Origin: Treponema sp.
GTDB taxonomy: Bacteria > Spirochaetota > Spirochaetia > Treponematales > Treponemataceae
Assembly: GCA_017963165.1 (NCBI GenBank)
Contig: JAGCTZ010000224.1
Location: forward strand, 1-64,000
Direction of reading: 5' to 3'
DNA length: 64,000 nt
In this document: one piece after another, positions 1 to 7,371 of the stretch
How the letters are laid out: each line of letters starts with the position of its first letter
Numbering within the stretch: position 1 is the first letter of the stretch
Position numbers and translations under genes: made by a program
Notes under the pieces: model-generated
What the model saw: the letters and a program-made list of their open reading frames with translations, nothing else
Told to the model about the DNA's origin: nothing
Databases searched by the model: none

Positions 1-1
1 G

Positions 2-46
2 CTGGGATATGATTTCAAGCAGCTGATTCGATTAATGAACACCTAA
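2..46 (+). CDS. C-terminal tail of a gene cut by the window edge
   Basis: An open frame enters from the left edge and stops at TAA (44-46). Its last residues read GYDFKQLIRLMNT. A hydrophobic/basic tail of the type Gly-Tyr-Asn-Leu-Lys-Arg-Leu-Ile is common at the end of DDE transposases, so an insertion-sequence transposase is one possibility. That reading would fit the disrupted ABC gene immediately downstream. Only 14 codons are visible and the identity is not established. Confidence 0.3.
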   Translation: MGYDFKQLIRLMNT

Positions 47-96
47 GAAAAAAAACAATAAACGAAAATCTACAAAATTCATTTAAACTTAAAAAA

Positions 97-139
97 GGCT
101 GTCCTTTTTGAAGTCTTTTTAATAACTTCCAGGACAGCC
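97..139. repeat. inverted repeat next to the ABC truncation point
   Basis: Arms GGCTGTCCT (97-105) and AGGACAGCC (131-139) are perfect complements. They enclose a second pair, GAAGT (110-114) and ACTTC (125-129). The 5' arm is preceded by an A-run, but the 3' arm is not followed by a clear T-run, so it could be a weak terminator for the upstream gene or the end of a mobile element. A GC-rich piece with GCAGC-TGT-GCTGC (158-170) follows and resembles the repeat at 3274-3395. Confidence 0.5.
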
Positions 140-180
140 CCTTTAGCGAGTCTCCGAGCAGCTGTGCTGCGAAGGCGGGC

Positions 181-930
181 GTTACAAATACATCCTTCCT
201 CCAGGCAACAAATATCGACTTTGCCTACGACAAAAAGAAAATCATCGACAACATTTCTCTTTCAATTCCAGAGCACACAACAACTGCAATTGTTGGTCCA
301 AGTGGCGGTGGTAAGACAACCTTTTGCCATTTGCTTTCGCGTTTCTGGGATGTAGACAAAGGAACAGTTACACTCGACGGGAAAGATGTGCGTGACTACA
401 GCATGGATAACCTTATGAAAAACTTCAGCTTTGTTTTCCAGAATGTTTACCTTTTTCACGACACAATCGCAAACAATATCCGTTTTGGTCAGCCAGATGC
501 CCCGATGGAAAAAGTTATTGCGGCCGCAAAAAAAGCCTGCTGTCACGACTTTATCAGCGCATTTCCAGACGGATACGAAACAGTAATAGGCGAGGGAGGA
601 GCAAGCCTCAGCGGTGGTGAACGTCAGCGTATTTCCATTGCCCGCGCTATTATGAAGGATTCTCCAATTATCATCCTGGACGAAGCAACAGCTAATGTTG
701 ACCCTGAAAACGAACGAGACCTTATGCAAGCCATAGAACAACTTACAAAAGAAAAGACAGTTATCATGATAGCACACCGTCTAAAGACAGTTCGTAATGC
801 AGACCAGATTGTTGTAATAGACAAAGGCCGCATAGTAGAGCAGGGCAAGCATGATGATTTAGTTAAACTTGATGGAATCTACGCTCGCTTTATTGATTCG
901 CGAAAAGAAGCCGTTAGCTGGAAACTGTAA
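181..930 (+). pseudogene. 5'-truncated ABC exporter, ATPase domain only
   Basis: The frame is open from 112, after a TGA at 109-111, and becomes recognisable at about 190. It encodes a complete exporter-type nucleotide-binding domain: Walker A GPSGGGKTT (near 298-324), Q-loop in FVFQN, signature LSGGERQR, Walker B IIILDEATANVD and H-loop IAHRLKT. The membrane domain that normally precedes it in MsbA/MdlB-type half-transporters is missing. In its place are an unrelated gene tail, an inverted repeat and GC-rich repeat debris. No convincing start codon or ribosome site lies upstream; TTG at 331 would remove Walker A. I read it as a remnant left by an insertion or deletion. An intact but displaced membrane half to the left of the window cannot be excluded. 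Confidence 0.7.
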
Positions 931-948
931 TCTAAATTATTTCTTTAC

Positions 949-1003
949 TTGACATGTTAGTAATAACTAACTAGAATACAATTTATAGTTAGTTATTACT
1001 AAC
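949..1003 (+). promoter_or_regulatory. feoA promoter with twin palindromic operators
   Basis: A near-ideal promoter is visible: -35 TTGACA (949-954), 17-base spacer, -10 TAGAAT (972-977). The spacer is filled by GTTAGTAATAACTAAC (956-971). A second box, GTTAGTTATTACTAAC (988-1003), lies just after the -10. Each box has 6-base complementary arms (GTTAGT/ACTAAC), and the second is the exact reverse complement of the first. They are 32 bases apart, about three helical turns. Binding here would block RNA polymerase, as expected for an iron-responsive repressor of the DtxR or Fur type; which one is inference. Confidence 0.75.
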
Positions 1004-1021
1004 AAAAAAGGAAAATCAACC

Positions 1022-1252
1022 ATGAAAAAATTATCAGAACTCACAAAGGATGAAACGGGTATCATCGCTTCTATAAATGGCGATGCTCGTTTTGTCAGCA
1101 GAATTACTTCTATCGGGCTTACTCCTGGTTGCAGTATTACAATCATCAAAAATGAAAAAAGAAGACCAATTCTTTTGTATTCTCGTGACACAATGATTAC
1201 ACTTAATCGTAATGAGTGTGATGGAATTGAAGTAGAGGAGGCCGCTGTATGA
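1022..1252 (+). CDS. feoA: FeoA ferrous iron transport accessory protein
   Basis: A 76-residue protein with the SH3-like FeoA fold pattern. It contains RITSIGLTPGCSITII (near residues 27-42), matching the conserved 'mGl-pG' turn of FeoA proteins, and a C-terminal hydrophobic strand with NECDGIEVE. FeoA is a small cytoplasmic partner of FeoB needed for Fe(II) uptake. The ATG is preceded by AAGGAAAA about 8 bases upstream. Its stop overlaps the feoB start (ATGA, 1249-1252), implying translational coupling. Transcription starts at the operator-flanked promoter just upstream, so iron repression is expected. Confidence 0.92.
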   Translation: MKKLSELTKDETGIIASINGDARFVSRITSIGLTPGCSITIIKNEKRRPILLYSRDTMITLNRNECDGIEVEEAAV

Positions 1253-3273
1253 CAGAAAATGGTGAAACAGTAATTGCACTTCTTGGACAACCAAACTCAG
1301 GAAAATCAACTTTGTTTAATGCTCTTACAGGCTTAAAACAGCATGTTGGTAACTGGCCTGGAAAAACTGTAGAAAAAAAAGAAGGTACTTTTGAACACAA
1401 CGGTAAAAAATATTTAGTTGCAGACCTCCCGGGAACTTACAGTCTTAGTGCAAACTCAGATGAAGAAATCATTACACGCGATTATATAGCAAGTGGTAAA
1501 GCAGATGTTGTTTGTATACTTGCAGATAGCTCTCAGCTTGAAAGAAGTCTTTATATGCTTGCAGATTATGCAGGCATTCATGTTCCCACCTTTTTGCTTT
1601 TGAACATGAGTGATGTTGCTTTGGAACAAGGTAAGTTTATAAATTATACTGCAATTTCAGAGCGGCTTAAAATTCCTGCTGTCTTATTTTCTGCACAAGA
1701 TAGGAAAAATTATGATGTCTTTTATGAAGCCCTTGATAAAACAATAGAAAAAAAGTCAGTTTTAGACACAACAGCTCTTGAAGCAAAATATGAACAGAAT
1801 GAATCTTATAAAACAATAAAAGATTTAATACCTGAAAATGTTATTCCTGGTTATTCTTCAACCTGGCTTGCAATAAAGTCTGTAGAAGGTGATGCACCTG
1901 TTATTGCAAAAATCACTGAGGCTTTGATTGGCGAAAAACGTAAAACCTTTATAGATGCAGTCTCAAAAATCCAGAAAGGAATGCTCTTCTCTGGAGAAAC
2001 AAAATTCGCCTGGATAGACCAGATTCTCAAAGGTAATGTTGCTTCGGAAACAAAAACAAGAAAGCTCGGTAAATTTGACCGCATGATTACTCATCGCATC
2101 TGGGGAAAACCGGTTGTAGTACTTACAGTTTTGTTCGGACTTATTGCATCATTTATTCCTGCTTTACCGTTTATGGGAATTGGCTCGGCAATTGGTGCAC
2201 TTGTAAATCCTTTAACTTCTGCTTTATCCGGTGCCGGTTGTCCAGCCTTTATTACTGCAATCCTATGTGATGTTCTTATTAACTCACTCAGCTTTATCTT
2301 CAAAATGCTGGGCTTTGTATTTGGTGTAACTCTTGTATTCGGCTTGCTGGAAGAAGTTGGTGTTATGGCCCGAATCTCATATGTATTTGATAACACAATG
2401 TCAAAGCTCGGACTTCAGGGAAAATCAGTTATGCCTTTCCTTGTAAGCTTTGGTTGTACAATGGGTGGTGCTGCAGGAGCCCGTGTAATTGATAACTGGG
2501 GACAAAAGGTTTTGACAATTGCACTTGCCTGGGCAATTCCTTGTGGTGCTGCATGGGCTGTTGTACCAATGCTTTCGACCGTATGGTTTGGTGCAGGTGC
2601 TCCTCTTATAATTGTAGCAGTGCTTGCGGTAATGGTCCTTCACATGTGGATTACATCAAAAGTATTCGGTCGCTCTCTTGTTAAAAAAGAAGATCGCTGT
2701 GGAATGATTATGGAACTTCCTCCATATCATAAACCACGCTGGGGAAGCCTTTTCCGTTATGTTCTTGGTCGTACAAAAGATACTTTCTTCCGTGTTCTCA
2801 AAGTAATTTTAATTGTTTCATTTGTATTCTGGCTGCTTACTTATACAAGTTCTGGAACTATGGATAATTCCATCATGTACAAGATTGGTCAGGCAATTGA
2901 ACCTGTTACAAAAATCTTTGGACTTGGCTGGAAGACATTCATGGCATTCATTGTATCTTCCCTTGGTAAGGAAGGTGCAATTGGTGTTTTAAGTACAATC
3001 TTTACAGACCATAGTATGATAACTGTTGGAAGTACTGTAGCTAGTGGTGCCGTTGCAAACATCAATGAACTGCTTGTTGCAAATGTTGCAAAACCGGAAG
3101 CTCTTGCTTTTATTTTTGCAATCACCTTTAATATGCCTTGTATTGTTGCTCTCGCTGCTACTTATCAGGAAACACACTCCGCAAAGTGGACAACGCTCAT
3201 TGCGTTATATTATACTTTTGGTGCACTCCTGATTGCATGTGTAGCATATCATATTGGACTTTTGATCTGGTAG
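1249..3273 (+). CDS. feoB: FeoB ferrous iron transporter
   Basis: A 674-residue inner-membrane Fe(II) transporter. The N-terminal G domain shows G1 GQPNSGKST (residues 13-21), G3 DLPGTYSL (59-66) and a G4-type NMSD. A FeoB-associated helical domain follows, then a multi-helix membrane region from about residue 290. This carries the two Gate motifs typical of FeoB, including the stretch around FGCTMGGAAGARVI and the GKEGAIGVLS region. Length is usual for short FeoB proteins. It overlaps feoA by four bases and is followed, after a GC-rich repeat, by a FeoC-like gene, so the operon is feoAB-feoC-like-HMA. Confidence 0.95.
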   Translation: MTENGETVIALLGQPNSGKSTLFNALTGLKQHVGNWPGKTVEKKEGTFEHNGKKYLVADLPGTYSLSANSDEEIITRDYIASGKADVVCILADSSQLERSLYMLADYAGIHVPTFLLLNMSDVALEQGKFINYTAISERLKIPAVLFSAQDRKNYDVFYEALDKTIEKKSVLDTTALEAKYEQNESYKTIKDLIPENVIPGYSSTWLAIKSVEGDAPVIAKITEALIGEKRKTFIDAVSKIQKGMLFSGETKFAWIDQILKGNVASETKTRKLGKFDRMITHRIWGKPVVVLTVLFGLIASFIPALPFMGIGSAIGALVNPLTSALSGAGCPAFITAILCDVLINSLSFIFKMLGFVFGVTLVFGLLEEVGVMARISYVFDNTMSKLGLQGKSVMPFLVSFGCTMGGAAGARVIDNWGQKVLTIALAWAIPCGAAWAVVPMLSTVWFGAGAPLIIVAVLAVMVLHMWITSKVFGRSLVKKEDRCGMIMELPPYHKPRWGSLFRYVLGRTKDTFFRVLKVILIVSFVFWLLTYTSSGTMDNSIMYKIGQAIEPVTKIFGLGWKTFMAFIVSSLGKEGAIGVLSTIFTDHSMITVGSTVASGAVANINELLVANVAKPEALAFIFAITFNMPCIVALAATYQETHSAKWTTLIALYYTFGALLIACVAYHIGLLIW

Positions 3274-3395
3274 GGCGTTCCCGTCCGCCTGCGGCGGACG
3301 GTCGGGCTTTCCGGGGTTCCGCTACCGCTTCATTGCGACGCAGCAAAGCTGCTTACGCAACGGCTTCGCCGCCCCTACAATCCCTAACGCTGTAA
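3274..3395. repeat. GC-rich intergenic repeat with perfect hairpin
   Basis: A stretch far richer in G+C than its neighbours. It begins at the feoB stop with a perfect 9-bp hairpin: CCGTCCGCC (3281-3289), loop TGC, GGCGGACGG (3293-3301). Farther on are GCAGC-AAA-GCTGC and the palindromic ACGGCTTCGCCG segment. The GCAGC-NNN-GCTGC and GGGCGTT pieces also occur at 150-180, and the TTGCG/GGCTTCGCC pieces in the repeats at 8152 and 41487. This indicates a dispersed repeat family. It may also act as a processing or attenuation hairpin within the feo operon. Confidence 0.65.
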
Positions 3396-3423
3396 GCTCG
3401 CAGGTGAGCCTATTGATGTCTTT

Positions 3424-3699
3424 ATGGAAGAATTATTAAACTTATTAACAGATGGACGTTCTCGAACAATCGAAATGCTTGCTGCCGAACTGCATACAAG
3501 TACAGACGACATTCTTCGTAAAATTGATTTTCTGGAACGATCAAAAATCATCCGTCGTGTTGCAACTTCATATTCAAAAAAGTGTGCCGGCTGCTCTCAT
3601 GGTGGTAATTGCAGTTCACAGGCATGTGCGGCCTGTATGCCAAAAGATGGCTTCAAAAACATGGGAGTAATGTGGGAGGTTATAAAATGGGAACAATAA
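3424..3699 (+). CDS. FeoC-like winged-helix protein with Cys cluster
   Basis: A 91-residue protein with an N-terminal winged-helix pattern (residues 1-48) followed by Cys at 54, 57, 63, 68 and 71 (CAGC, GGNC, ACAAC). This matches the plan of FeoC-type proteins, in which a small helix-turn-helix domain carries a Cys-rich wing that may bind an Fe-S cluster and modulate FeoB stability or feo expression. Position directly after feoB supports the call. The extra Cys compared with four-Cys FeoC is notable. The ATG at 3424 has no strong ribosome site; a read-through from feoB across the repeat is likely. It overlaps the next gene by 13 bases. Confidence 0.7.
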   Translation: MEELLNLLTDGRSRTIEMLAAELHTSTDDILRKIDFLERSKIIRRVATSYSKKCAGCSHGGNCSSQACAACMPKDGFKNMGVMWEVIKWEQ

Positions 3700-4058
3700 T
3701 AATCATACTTGTATTACTTGTAATAATAATTTTGGCAATTTTCAGTATTCGAAAACGAATAAAATATGGATCTGCCTGTTGCGGAACTCACGATGCTGCA
3801 CCAAAAAAAATCCATGTGCGTGATAAAAACAAATCACATTATCCTTATACTTATACACTTAATGTAGATGGAATGCATTGTTCAAATTGCGCCAATCATG
3901 TTGAAAATGCTCTGAACTCTATAGAAGGTGTTTGGGCAACAGTAAAACTTGAAAATAATACAGTACTTGTCCGCTCCAAAAAGATTTTAAAATGGGATGA
4001 ACTTTGTCCTTTAATTTCTCAAGAAGGTTATACATTAATTAAAATGTCTTCAGAATAA
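3687..4058 (+). CDS. Membrane-anchored heavy-metal-associated (HMA) domain protein
   Basis: A 123-residue protein. Residues 3-20 form one membrane helix, followed by a basic stretch and ACCG. The C-terminal half is an HMA ferredoxin-like fold with the metal-binding loop GMHCSNC (Cys65, Cys68) as in CopZ and MerP. I chose ATG 3687 because GGGAGG stands 7 bases upstream; a longer frame from 3609 would lie deep inside the FeoC-like gene. HMA domains bind Cu(I), Zn(II) or related soft metals, so presence at the end of a feo operon is unusual. It may relay or sense a metal at the membrane. The downstream convergent tetR gene ends 23 bases away. Confidence 0.75.
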   Translation: MGTIIIILVLLVIIILAIFSIRKRIKYGSACCGTHDAAPKKIHVRDKNKSHYPYTYTLNVDGMHCSNCANHVENALNSIEGVWATVKLENNTVLVRSKKILKWDELCPLISQEGYTLIKMSSE

Positions 4059-4081
4059 TCGTGTATTTCTAGGGAAAAAAA

Positions 4082-4732
4082 TTATGTCCGATTTTGATCT
4101 ATATGTTCTTCGCATGGAATGCCCATCATATGGATCATACCGAATCGTGTGTATTCTTCAATATTTTCGATGTATTGAAATGCAGTTTTTTTAGACATTT
4201 TATGTGTGATAATTTCAACGAAAGCATTTATTACAGTTGATGCAATAAAATGAATTGTCATTTTATCTATTTTTTTTGTTGAAATTTGATTTTTATACAT
4301 CCAGTTAAATGTTTGTTCGCAATTTTTTGTGTAAATCTCACAGATTTCTTCCTGAAAACGTTCGTGAGTACTACCTGCGGCTTTTGTAAGTAAAAGTGTG
4401 AAAATTTCAAAATTATCAAAAATATAATTAAGAAAATTGTTTGTTTCTTGATTTTCTACTTCAAAATGTTCCTGCGAAACAGGACTTCCAAAATCCAGAT
4501 GATGTGCTGAGTCTGCAAGTGATACGGTTTTTGTGGTTACATCTATGGCCTCATCTACCAGGGCGCAGAAGAGGGCATTTTTATCTTTAAAATGACGGTA
4601 CATTGCACCTGTTGTAACTCCTGCGTTTGAAGCAATTGTTCGCAGCGAGGCATTCATAAAACCTTTTTCAAGGAACTCATTTTTTGCACTTTCGAGAATT
4701 TTACTTTTTGTTTCTGTTGACGATTCGCTCAT
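4082..4732 (-). CDS. TetR-family repressor of the divergent exporter operon
   Basis: A 216-residue regulator with an N-terminal TetR helix-turn-helix. The pattern is KSKILESAKNEFLEKGF, then LRTIASNAGVTTGAMYRHFKDK, then a helical ligand domain. A longer frame from 4789 exists, but ATG 4732 begins the normal TetR N-terminus. It sits 7 bases after a TATTTT -10 box (4740-4745), with TTGATT (4763-4768) as -35 and no Shine-Dalgarno, so the transcript may be leaderless. A copy of the proposed operator, AATAACAGTGTTATC (4742-4756), fills the -35/-10 spacer, indicating autorepression. Three more copies lie in front of the divergent exporter gene. Confidence 0.88.
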   Translation of the reverse strand: MSESSTETKSKILESAKNEFLEKGFMNASLRTIASNAGVTTGAMYRHFKDKNALFCALVDEAIDVTTKTVSLADSAHHLDFGSPVSQEHFEVENQETNNFLNYIFDNFEIFTLLLTKAAGSTHERFQEEICEIYTKNCEQTFNWMYKNQISTKKIDKMTIHFIASTVINAFVEIITHKMSKKTAFQYIENIEEYTRFGMIHMMGIPCEEHIDQNRT

Positions 4733-4741
4733 TAATTTAAA

Positions 4742-4756
4742 AATAACAGTGTTATC
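4742..4756 (-). promoter_or_regulatory. operator in the tetR promoter
   Basis: AATAACAGTGTTATC matches the consensus GATAAC-NNN-GTTATC seen three more times at 4862-4936. It lies between TTGATT and TATTTT on the minus strand, the same geometry as the operator in the exporter promoter. Confidence 0.7.
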
Positions 4757-4780
4757 TAAAAAAATCAATAAGGAAAAGCT

Positions 4781-4808
4781 AAAAAACAATCCCGATGGAC
4801 TGTTTTTT
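4781..4808. terminator. hairpin separating the divergent promoters
   Basis: Arms AAAAAACAATCC (4781-4792) and GGACTGTTTTTT (4797-4808) pair with one G-T wobble around a CGAT loop. The GC core between an A-run and a T-run is the form of a bidirectional intrinsic terminator. It lies between the tetR promoter and the exporter promoter and could insulate them. The core resembles the hairpin at 41536-41584. Confidence 0.5.
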
Positions 4809-4861
4809 TTAACGCTTTGCTATTGAACACCGGCTGTCAGCGGCCTTACACACAATAAAAA

Positions 4862-4936
4862 GATAACATTGTTATCAAAATTTTCAAATTTCTATTGACA
4901 AGATAACACCGTTATCATTATGATAACGGTGTTATC
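4862..4936 (+). promoter_or_regulatory. exporter promoter with three TetR-type operators
   Basis: Three 15-base palindromes are present: GATAACATTGTTATC (4862-4876), GATAACACCGTTATC (4902-4916) and GATAACGGTGTTATC (4922-4936). The promoter -35 TTGACA (4895-4900) and -10 TATGAT (4919-4924), with an 18-base spacer, are interleaved with the second and third sites. The TetR protein encoded divergently at 4082-4732 is the obvious ligand (inference). Confidence 0.8.
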
Positions 4937-4942
4937 AAAAAA

Positions 4943-4958
4943 GTTAGCAAATGCTAAC
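4943..4958. promoter_or_regulatory. palindrome between the TetR operators and the exporter start
   Basis: GTTAGCAAATGCTAAC is a perfect inverted repeat with 7-base arms (GTTAGCA/TGCTAAC). It follows the last TetR operator and lies 15 bases before the exporter start codon. Its outer bases, GTTAG-N6-CTAAC, are the same as those of the feo operators at 956 and 988, so it may be a second, metal-linked operator. Alternatively it is only a small 5' leader hairpin. Confidence 0.4.
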
Positions 4959-4973
4959 AATAAAGGAGATATC

Positions 4974-7334
4974 ATGCAGGTAAAAAAGATCAACGACTGG
5001 TTCGAAAAAGTCGGTCGTTTTGAAGTAAAACATCGCTGGGGCTTTATTATTGGCCTCATAATTCTTACAGTTTTCTGTAGTTTAGGACTTCCGCGTCTAA
5101 AGTTGGATAATGGGGAAGAGGACTGGTTTGATGATTGGGAAACAACAAAAGTAAATCAGGATCATTTTGAAAGTATTTTTGGTTCAACCGACAGCCTTCT
5201 GGCTCATATAAAAGCAAAGGATGTTTTTGATCCGGACGTTCTTAAAATGATTGATGAACTTGGAAATGAACTTTTAAACAATGTTCCTTATGCAGGAAGC
5301 ATAACTTCTCTTATGGAGCTTTCGCTTCCTATCGGTACAGAAGACGGCTTTGAAGTAACAAGTCCTTTTGAAGACGGGGTTCCGGCAGACCCGCAGGAAT
5401 TAGCCGAGAAAAAGGCTTTTATCCTTAGCCGAGAATCACTGATAAACAATCTTGTTAGTGCAGACTGTACAGAAACCTGGCTTATCGTAAATCTTGAACA
5501 GTATTCCGAAGGCCTTGATGAAGCAATGAATAAAATTGCACCACCAGCAATGGCAATTTTTACAGATCCAAAATATAAATCAGACAAATGGGAAATCCGC
5601 CCGGCAGGACTTTCTTATACAGAATACGAAGAAGAAAAATCTATCGTAACTCAGTGTGTCAGCAGAATCGCTTTGGGTTTTGTTGTAATGCTGATATTCC
5701 TAATCATTTTTATACGTTCTTTACGCGGAGTTGTTGTTCCTTCAATTGCAACAATCGGCGCCCTTGCTACAACACTTGGTGCTTCTGCCTGGCTTAATAT
5801 AAAAGGTAATAACACAATGATCATGGTAACAGTTCTCCTCGCCATGGCACTTGCGGTTGGTTATGCAGTTCACTATATCAACAGCTTTAAGATGTACTTT
5901 AGAAAAACAGGTCAGCGAAAAGAATCTGTAATAATGGGCATACGCGATTCCGGCTGGGCTTTATTCTTTACGGTAATCACAACGATGGCCGGTATGCTTT
6001 CCTTCCTATCTGCAGGAATCAGACCAATGAGATGGGTTGGTGGAATTACTGCAGTAGCAGTTCTTGAAGTATTCATTTTTGAAATCATACTTCTTCCTTG
6101 TCTTTACAGCTTTGGAAAAGATGAAGAACCTGATCCAAGTTTTGTAGATACACAGGGTTCTACAAAATCTGATCTTCGCGTAGAAACAATGGGAAAATCA
6201 ATTATAAATAAAAAATGGATTACAATTGTTGCTGGAGCTGCTGTTATTATTGCTGTAATTCCTGGTATGTTCAAAATCAAAGTAAACATGAACTATGCCG
6301 ATATGATGGGTGAACGTACTCCTTATATTCACCGCCTTATGGAAATTACACGCAGTCAGCTTGGAAGCCAATACAGCTATGAAGTTCTTGTTGAATACCA
6401 GGAAGAAGATTCTCTTAAAAATCCAGAAGTTCTTAAAAACATGGATGAGCTTGCAGCTCGCATTGGAACATTAGGTTCAACAAAAGTTTCTAACGGAAAG
6501 CCTCGTGTTTCTTCTGTAACAAAAGTTATTAAGGAAATGAACCGTACTCTCAACGGCGACGATCCAGATGCTTATGTAATTCCCGATGATCAGGATCTTG
6601 TAAGTCAGGAGATGTTCCTCTACGAAATCTCCGGTGGAAGTGACCTTTACAATTATGTAAGCGAAAACTTTAAAGCCGGCTACCTCCACATCGAACTTAA
6701 TGGTTATGATGGTGAAGAAATTGTCCGCAATCTTGAAGAAGTAAAAAAATGGTGTGCAGAGCTTTTCCCTGATGCATCAAATGCTGGTGTAGTAGGTGAG
6801 GTTGTTCAATATGCACAGATGAACGGAAAGCTTGTTCGTGGTTCTCTACGTTCAATTGGAACTTCGCTTATTGTAATTCTTATACTGCTTATTCTGGCAT
6901 TCACATCTTTCCGCACTGGTTTTATTGCAATGATACCTAACGTTGCACCAATTGCAATAATCGGAGGAATTATGGGTTATGCAGGTGTAAACCTTGATAT
7001 GATTACAGCAATGATTATGCCGATGATTCTTGGTATTGCTGTAGACGACACAATCCATTTTACAAATCACATAAAGTATCATTTTGAACTTACAGGAAAT
7101 TATCGCAGTGCCATAGAAAATTCGTACCGCGAAATTGGAAAAACAATGATTATGACAACAATCATTTTGTGCGCAATGTTCGCAATCTTCCTCACAAGCA
7201 CAATGACTGTTCTGGTAAACATCGGCTGGCTTTCAATAGTAGGTCTTGGCAGCGCTTTGGTTGCAGACTATACGTTGACACCGGTACTGTTGTTTATAAC
7301 TAAACCGTTTGGAAAAGAAGCTAATAGCTATTAG
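4974..7334 (+). CDS. RND/MMPL-family exporter
   Basis: A 786-residue inner-membrane protein with the two-half RND layout. There is one membrane helix near residues 22-42, a large periplasmic loop, and a five-helix block near 235-400. A second helix, loop and five-helix block follow, ending near 780. The AVGYAVHYINSF and GIAVDDTIHFTNH segments carry the acidic/polar residues typical of helix 4 in MMPL exporters. The start at ATG 4974 has AAAGGAGAT 4-9 bases upstream; the earlier ATG at 4920 is inside the promoter. Together with the LolA-like and barrel genes downstream it probably moves a lipid or other hydrophobic compound across the envelope, under TetR control. Confidence 0.85.
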   Translation: MQVKKINDWFEKVGRFEVKHRWGFIIGLIILTVFCSLGLPRLKLDNGEEDWFDDWETTKVNQDHFESIFGSTDSLLAHIKAKDVFDPDVLKMIDELGNELLNNVPYAGSITSLMELSLPIGTEDGFEVTSPFEDGVPADPQELAEKKAFILSRESLINNLVSADCTETWLIVNLEQYSEGLDEAMNKIAPPAMAIFTDPKYKSDKWEIRPAGLSYTEYEEEKSIVTQCVSRIALGFVVMLIFLIIFIRSLRGVVVPSIATIGALATTLGASAWLNIKGNNTMIMVTVLLAMALAVGYAVHYINSFKMYFRKTGQRKESVIMGIRDSGWALFFTVITTMAGMLSFLSAGIRPMRWVGGITAVAVLEVFIFEIILLPCLYSFGKDEEPDPSFVDTQGSTKSDLRVETMGKSIINKKWITIVAGAAVIIAVIPGMFKIKVNMNYADMMGERTPYIHRLMEITRSQLGSQYSYEVLVEYQEEDSLKNPEVLKNMDELAARIGTLGSTKVSNGKPRVSSVTKVIKEMNRTLNGDDPDAYVIPDDQDLVSQEMFLYEISGGSDLYNYVSENFKAGYLHIELNGYDGEEIVRNLEEVKKWCAELFPDASNAGVVGEVVQYAQMNGKLVRGSLRSIGTSLIVILILLILAFTSFRTGFIAMIPNVAPIAIIGGIMGYAGVNLDMITAMIMPMILGIAVDDTIHFTNHIKYHFELTGNYRSAIENSYREIGKTMIMTTIILCAMFAIFLTSTMTVLVNIGWLSIVGLGSALVADYTLTPVLLFITKPFGKEANSY

Positions 7335-7336
7335 CT
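7319..7336. repeat. 18-bp perfect palindrome at the exporter stop codon
   Basis: AGCTAATAGCTATTAGCT equals its own reverse complement and spans the TAG stop of the exporter (7332-7334). A further half copy (AGCTATTAGCT) follows before the next gene. It may form a hairpin in the mRNA at the gene junction or be a protein-binding site; no function is shown. Confidence 0.5.
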
Positions 7337-7371
7337 AAAAGCTATTAGCTCATTATAAGGAGATATATATT

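Noticed and set aside
262..777. Long minus-strand frame opposite the ABC ATPase
   Set aside because: It mirrors a well-conserved coding region and shows no protein motif; a shadow frame.
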